Assembly: GCF_000143535.2 (NCBI RefSeq)
Contig: NC_037323.1
Location: 1,612,001-1,676,000, forward strand
Direction: 5' to 3'
Length of the DNA: 64,000 bases
Origin: Botrytis cinerea B05.10
Lineage: Eukaryota; Ascomycota; Leotiomycetes; Helotiales; Sclerotiniaceae
Program-made: the position numbers and the translations under genes
Notes under the pieces: model-generated
Told to the model about the DNA's origin: nothing
What the model saw: only the letters and a program-made list of their open reading frames with translations
Database searches by the model: none
In this document: positions 59,601 to 64,000 of the stretch, piece after piece
How the letters are laid out: every line of letters starts with the position of its first letter
Numbering within the stretch: the stretch's first letter is position 1

Positions 59601-62466
59601 CTGCATACTGCATATGTCGCTTCCATCCATGTGTCATGTAAAAAACAGATCATTGATCTGCTAGGCACGGTGGGATCGGACCGTCATCGGCTGAAGAAAC
59701 ATGCCATCTCGGGAATCTATCAACTGATTCATACACGTCGTCTTCGTACCTCATTCACGTACGTATTTCGTGCTACCAAATTTCGTAGAGGAGTATTGTA
59801 AGCATTAGGATATGATCCTCATGATCCCGGAGAACATGAACTCGCCATCAATCTCATCGTAATTTGCACCCCAGCGAGCCATCCCGCGACTTAATTCCTT
59901 TTCGGGATTCGGAAGTAATTATGTCACGTGATATTGCCCCTTGAACAATAATCCTTCGACTTGTCTCGCTGATTACCGAATATTATGAGAGCCGCTACTA
60001 TCATACAGATAATAGGTGCCGATTGAGAAGGATCAGTGTATTCATCATCCTTTATTGCTATACTTCGGGAGTCCCGTTCACAGCTTACCGTCAGAACCCC
60101 AACTAACTATTATCTTCTTGTGAATTTCAACTATACCCGGCAGGAATGTGTTGCAATATTTCCTTAGGAGAGCGGGGCAATCGATACTGACCCTTGGGAT
60201 GGTCAGGCATTTTGATCTATCTCGTATGGTACACCTATCGCATTTATCTCCATTCATGGGTAGTCCATGGAGCATGATGCTGGACAAAGCGCTACTCGAG
60301 GCGGAGATGCGAATGTCTTCAAAAAATGCAATGGCGGTAATTGCGAAAGAGTTCTGGGCTTCTGATGATATTGGGCTGTGGCCGTTTGAATAGCAAAAAT
60401 GGTGACAAAGGCATCCTCTTGAGGGAGTAATATGTTGTTAAATCATTGATGATCTCTTCAAGACGGATACGAGTTGCTTCGCATACGCACTCTCTCAGAC
60501 TAATCATCAAACCTCTCGGCATGAATGAATGAGTTTGGTGCTTGCTCAAAGGATCCAGATGTGGTCGATATACGTACGTAAGATACAAAAGGAAATCGTG
60601 ATTGCTGCCGTACGCGCGGTAGCATGGAATATGGAAGGCGTAATACTATGACGAGGGGGGCTTCGAGGAAGTCCTGTATGGATGCCGATTCATTCCTTGA
60701 AGGGAAGCTCGTGTGAAAGTTGTTGCAAAAAACAAGCCATCTCAAAATGCCAATGGGATTTGGTTCTGTCGTATAAGACGGATGAAAAAGATTTGAACCA
60801 TTGGACAAACACGAGCAAAGTGGGAATGAATCAAAGATTGCGAGTCTTGTCATATTGATGCAGACCTTTGCCTTTTATCACGGTCTGTATGAAGTGCAGT
60901 CGATTGTGAAGTGCCGGTAATGTCATAGTGGAAGATTACGAGTCACGTGCTGAGCTAATGATACCACAGACTCCAGCTCCGTTCTAATTTCCTTTTCAGG
61001 TTTCGTAGAGGCTGGAACCTCGAAATGAAACACCACACCGCCAGAGAAATGCGGTATGACGATTTTTTTGTATCTCAGCAAAACTTCATTGTTTACATTG
61101 TTTGCTTTGTTTACAATCAATGCCATCAAAAATGATTTAGATCATATCAGCCGTAATCAAAGAATTCGAAAAGAAACTCTAAGTTGTTTGGTAAAGCATG
61201 AACGGAGATGTTCGAAGTCGTCTGAGGCACAGTAGTCATTGAAACTGGACAGTTGGAACTTGGGACGAGGAAGTACTCTGTGCCATGTACAAAGCATTCT
61301 CGTACACAAGTGCTGGCGGCTACATTGACGATATCGTCACAGAATAAGTGTTCTTGTAAGAAGTTACGATGGTGAAGTAGCTGAAGTTCAAACTATTGTG
61401 GCTTATTTCAAATTTGCTACAGAGGAGTGTTTCCAAAACTTTGGATTTTATCGCCAACAGTTCCAGTCTAGGCTAGGCCTGCGAACAGGTTTCCCCACTA
61501 TATTTGTTCCCTGTGAAGAAACACACGGTTATTGGAGATTCACAAATTTTAAAGTTGCATGTTCCCAGACAACCGCACGGCCTCCAGGAGATTTTGAGCA
61601 TCTGCGGCAGCTAAGACCTTTGAGGCTATGGCTGCGATTTTGAGGCTGGTTTTCATTGTCGGTGTTTATGGAGATCCCGGGAGCTGACTGTGATGTCGAA
61701 ACAAGCTTAACTTCTGTGACCATACCTACTCGAAACAGGCAAGAAGCCAATCGCCACTTCGGAATGCCGATGTTGGTCATTTGGTTCTAGGAAGGAGCAA
61801 AGTCCAAACACTCAAAGCATCAGCCTTAGGGGTTGGAGGAGCAAAGATGAAAGATCCGAGAGGCTCATCTCCATGAGATTCGAGATCGTCCCCGGGTAAT
61901 ATCACACCCCAGTATTGCATGATCGACCAAGAAACATCGTGTTTTGTCATTGGTTATTCTTCAAAATTTTGGGTCTCTCGAAAAGGCTTCCGCCCTTAGC
62001 CTGAATTGCACTGTGTGGAAAAATCGCAGATCGAGGCCCAAAGAACACAGCTCCTTACCAAGTCATGACTGCAGCAACAAATCGTGGTCGGATCTTTGAC
62101 GTCTCGGAGCAGTATCACCAAACCTCTTGGTTAGTTGTATGTTTTTGAAACGTTTATGGAGAGAATATGGCCAAGCACACCAATGCAGTTCCTTGCTCGG
62201 CATCCGGTCTTTTCATTCAACCAAGCTTTTTGACTTCTGGCAGTAGTGGAATTTTGTATAAAGAACGTCCATTCTCCCAGTGGAATATATTTTTTTTCAT
62301 CATCAGCATCTTCAGCATCTTTTCTTCACTTCACAATATCTTACAATCTTTCCATCTTGCGCCGGTCGCTTTATATTTAATTTCACAAACTATCATTTAA
62401 TAATTTCCAAGTTCTTCAACTTTATAACCAACCAACCAACCAACCAACCAACCAACTACTTTCAAA
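56625..62466. other. Gene-poor region of about 5.8 kb
   Basis: No gene with recognisable features; frames stay below about 120 codons, overlap on both strands and lack motifs. The right end is the promoter and leader of the Egh16-like gene, including a CCAA repeat at about 62428-62456. I see no intact transposon, rRNA or tRNA. Confidence 0.4.
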
Positions 62467-63396
62467 ATGCAATATACTTCATCAATCCTTCTTTTGGCCT
62501 TCGCTGCCACCAACGTCCTCGCCCACGGTGTCGTCACTGAAGTCCAGGGTGCCAACGGTGTTAACATGCCAGCTCTCTCTGGTAAGCTTTCCCATCTCTT
62601 GCTCATAGCGTCTTCTTCTTTCTTAGCTTCATCCCATTAACATATCTATCTAGTCGCCGATGGAACTCCTCGTGATTGCCCAACCCCAGGTTGCGGTTCT
62701 GAGGCTGATACCTCCATTCTCAGAGCTAACGAGATGGGTACTTCCAAGGCTTCTGCTCTTGGTCGCACTGCTACTGGTCCAGTCAGTGCTGCCAAGATGA
62801 TCTCCATGTTCATGGGAGGCGACGCCAACAGCACCGCCGCTGTTGCAGCTCGTGAAATTCACGCTGCCAGCATGCACCGACGCTCCCTCGTTGTCCGCGC
62901 CGCTGATGGTGGTGCCAAGACTCCAAAAGGTACTTCAGAGACCGGTGTCAAGGCCGCTATGGGTGCCGGTGCCGCATCTGGCATGCCAACCTGCGCTGAT
63001 GACGGAACTGTCAAGATGACCTTCCATCAAGTCAACCAAGATGGTGCCGGACCATTGACTGCAATGGTCGACGCCACTTCCGGTGGAACTGACCCAGCTG
63101 CTTTCAAGAAGGCTGCAGTTACCCAGAACGTTCCAGGTATCGGTATCGGTGGTCTTTCCGCCGCTCAAACTACCGATTTCCAAATGGCTGTTCAAATGCC
63201 AGCTGGTATGACTTGCTCCGGCTCTGTCGGTGGCGCCTCCAACGTCTGTGTTGCCAAGGTCCAGAACAGCGCTCTCGCTGGTCCTTTCGGTGGATCCGTT
63301 GCTTTCACCCAATCCGCTGGTGCCAAGAAGCGTGCGATTGAGTACAACCTCAGCAAGCGCCGCTTTGCCCGTGCTCTCGCTACCGAATCCGAATAA
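62467..63396 (+). CDS. Egh16/GAS1-like secreted protein
   Basis: Predicted 285-aa secreted protein of the Egh16-like family (relatives include the powdery mildew Egh16H and the Magnaporthe Gas1/Gas2/Mas proteins, expressed in appressoria). Two exons, 62467-62581 and 62654-63396. Residues 1-19 are a clear signal peptide (MQYTSSILLLAFAATNVLA). The mature chain would begin HGVVTEVQGANGVNMPALS. Six Cys (DCPTPGC, TCADDG, TCSGSV, NVCVAK) could form disulphides. The block VKMTFHQVNQDGAGPLTAMV is the most family-like. The C-terminus is basic (AGAKKRAIEYNLSKRRFARA). Codon use is strongly C-ending and biased, like RPL5, which suggests high expression. A 5' leader with CCAA repeats precedes the ATG (context CAAAATG). 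A role in host penetration is known for relatives only, and only in some fungi. Confidence 0.88.
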
Positions 63397-64000
63397 GCAT
63401 CTTAAGTATGCTAGCGATGGTTGATAGTGGGTAATGCACCCGAAATGGTATGGATATGGAACAAGATATAAGATTAATGGTTATTATTGGTTGATGAATG
63501 GCTCGGAATTCCCTTTGTGTTAGAAATCTCTTTTGTACTGTGGTGGACTCTTGCTAGCGATAGAGAATGAGATCTGCGATTTCTTCTCTAGAGCTGGAAG
63601 AGCGAGTGGTCCTATAGATATTGTGATGATGAATTGACTTATACTTTCCTTATACACATAAAGTCCTTTCATAGATGCTGAGCACGCTCATTATTTAAAT
63701 CCTAATTATGCTGATCAAAAAACGTTTCTTTTTTTGTTTCTCATTCTGATTGTGATTTGTTTAAACTTTTAATCGATGCAGCTTTGAGCTCCTTCTTTGC
63801 TTACACTCGCGTTATTTTCGGTTCTCTACACGACTTTCAAGAAGGTTTATATACCTATTGTCGGGATATCGATCATGTGATCATACAGAGGGAGCTGTAT
63901 TGACTAGCGCAGGCGCTAGCTTCTAATCTATCTATAAATGTACATAGCTTTACATAGTAAATGGATAAGAACAATTACACCACTATAGACTAAAGTACTT
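63397..64000. other. 3' region of the Egh16-like gene
   Basis: No coding frame of interest up to the window edge. It is T-rich around 63720-63770. Confidence 0.45.

Noticed and set aside
1..64000. tRNA, 5S rRNA, CRISPR array, riboswitch, intact transposon
   Set aside because: Looked for characteristic sequences (T-loop and A/B boxes, 5S core, regular spaced repeats, transposase or reverse transcriptase motifs) and saw none. A covariance-model and repeat search would be needed to exclude divergent copies.

Overview
The window reads as nuclear DNA of a filamentous ascomycete (Pezizomycotina). Genes are interrupted by short introns (mostly about 50-100 bp) with GT...AG ends and CTAAC/CTGAC-like branch points. 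The families include fungal Zn2Cys6 regulators, an Egh16/GAS1-type secreted protein and a fungal L-rhamnose pathway. The gene repertoire would suit a plant-associated Leotiomycete such as Botrytis or Sclerotinia, but that is an inference from protein resemblance and was not tested by a search. I see no rRNA, tRNA, CRISPR array or intact transposon.

Layout: 0-2.3 kb holds ribosomal protein eL22 and the membrane proteolipid Pmp3 (both minus). 4.6-7.7 kb holds a Ygr210c-type GTPase with a 10-nt micro-exon and a small probable mitochondrial protein (both plus). 11.4-16.6 kb is a very large FG-nucleoporin ending in a Ran-binding domain (minus). 17.8-22.7 kb is a divergent pair, a nine-exon cytochrome P450 (minus) and an eight-exon amino-acid/GABA-type permease (plus). 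23.7-26.7 kb holds two tandem minus-strand genes, L-rhamnose 1-dehydrogenase and L-rhamnonate dehydratase. A Zn2Cys6 transcription factor diverges from them at 28.2-31.3 kb. 33.5 kb has a small Cys-rich protein, followed by about 6.6 kb with no convincing gene. 40.4-46.6 kb holds a TPR/F-box/LRR protein with a GC-AG intron, a HAD-like hydrolase and an ADIP/SSX2IP-type coiled-coil protein. 47-50 kb holds an unresolved small gene and ribosomal protein uL18 (RPL5). 50.8-54.9 kb is an Mhp1-like LRR protein. 56.0-56.6 kb is a single-pass membrane protein. About 5.8 kb without a clear gene then leads to an Egh16-like secreted protein at 62.5-63.4 kb.

The clearest functional unit is the L-rhamnose pair: the dehydrogenase oxidises L-rhamnose and the dehydratase acts two steps later on L-rhamnonate, a route for using the rhamnose of pectin (rhamnogalacturonan). 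The lactonase and the aldolase of the route are not in the window. The adjacent regulator could control the pair, by position only. Gene models were built by hand from reading frames, splice consensus and conserved motifs. Exon joins were checked for phase consistency but not against transcripts.
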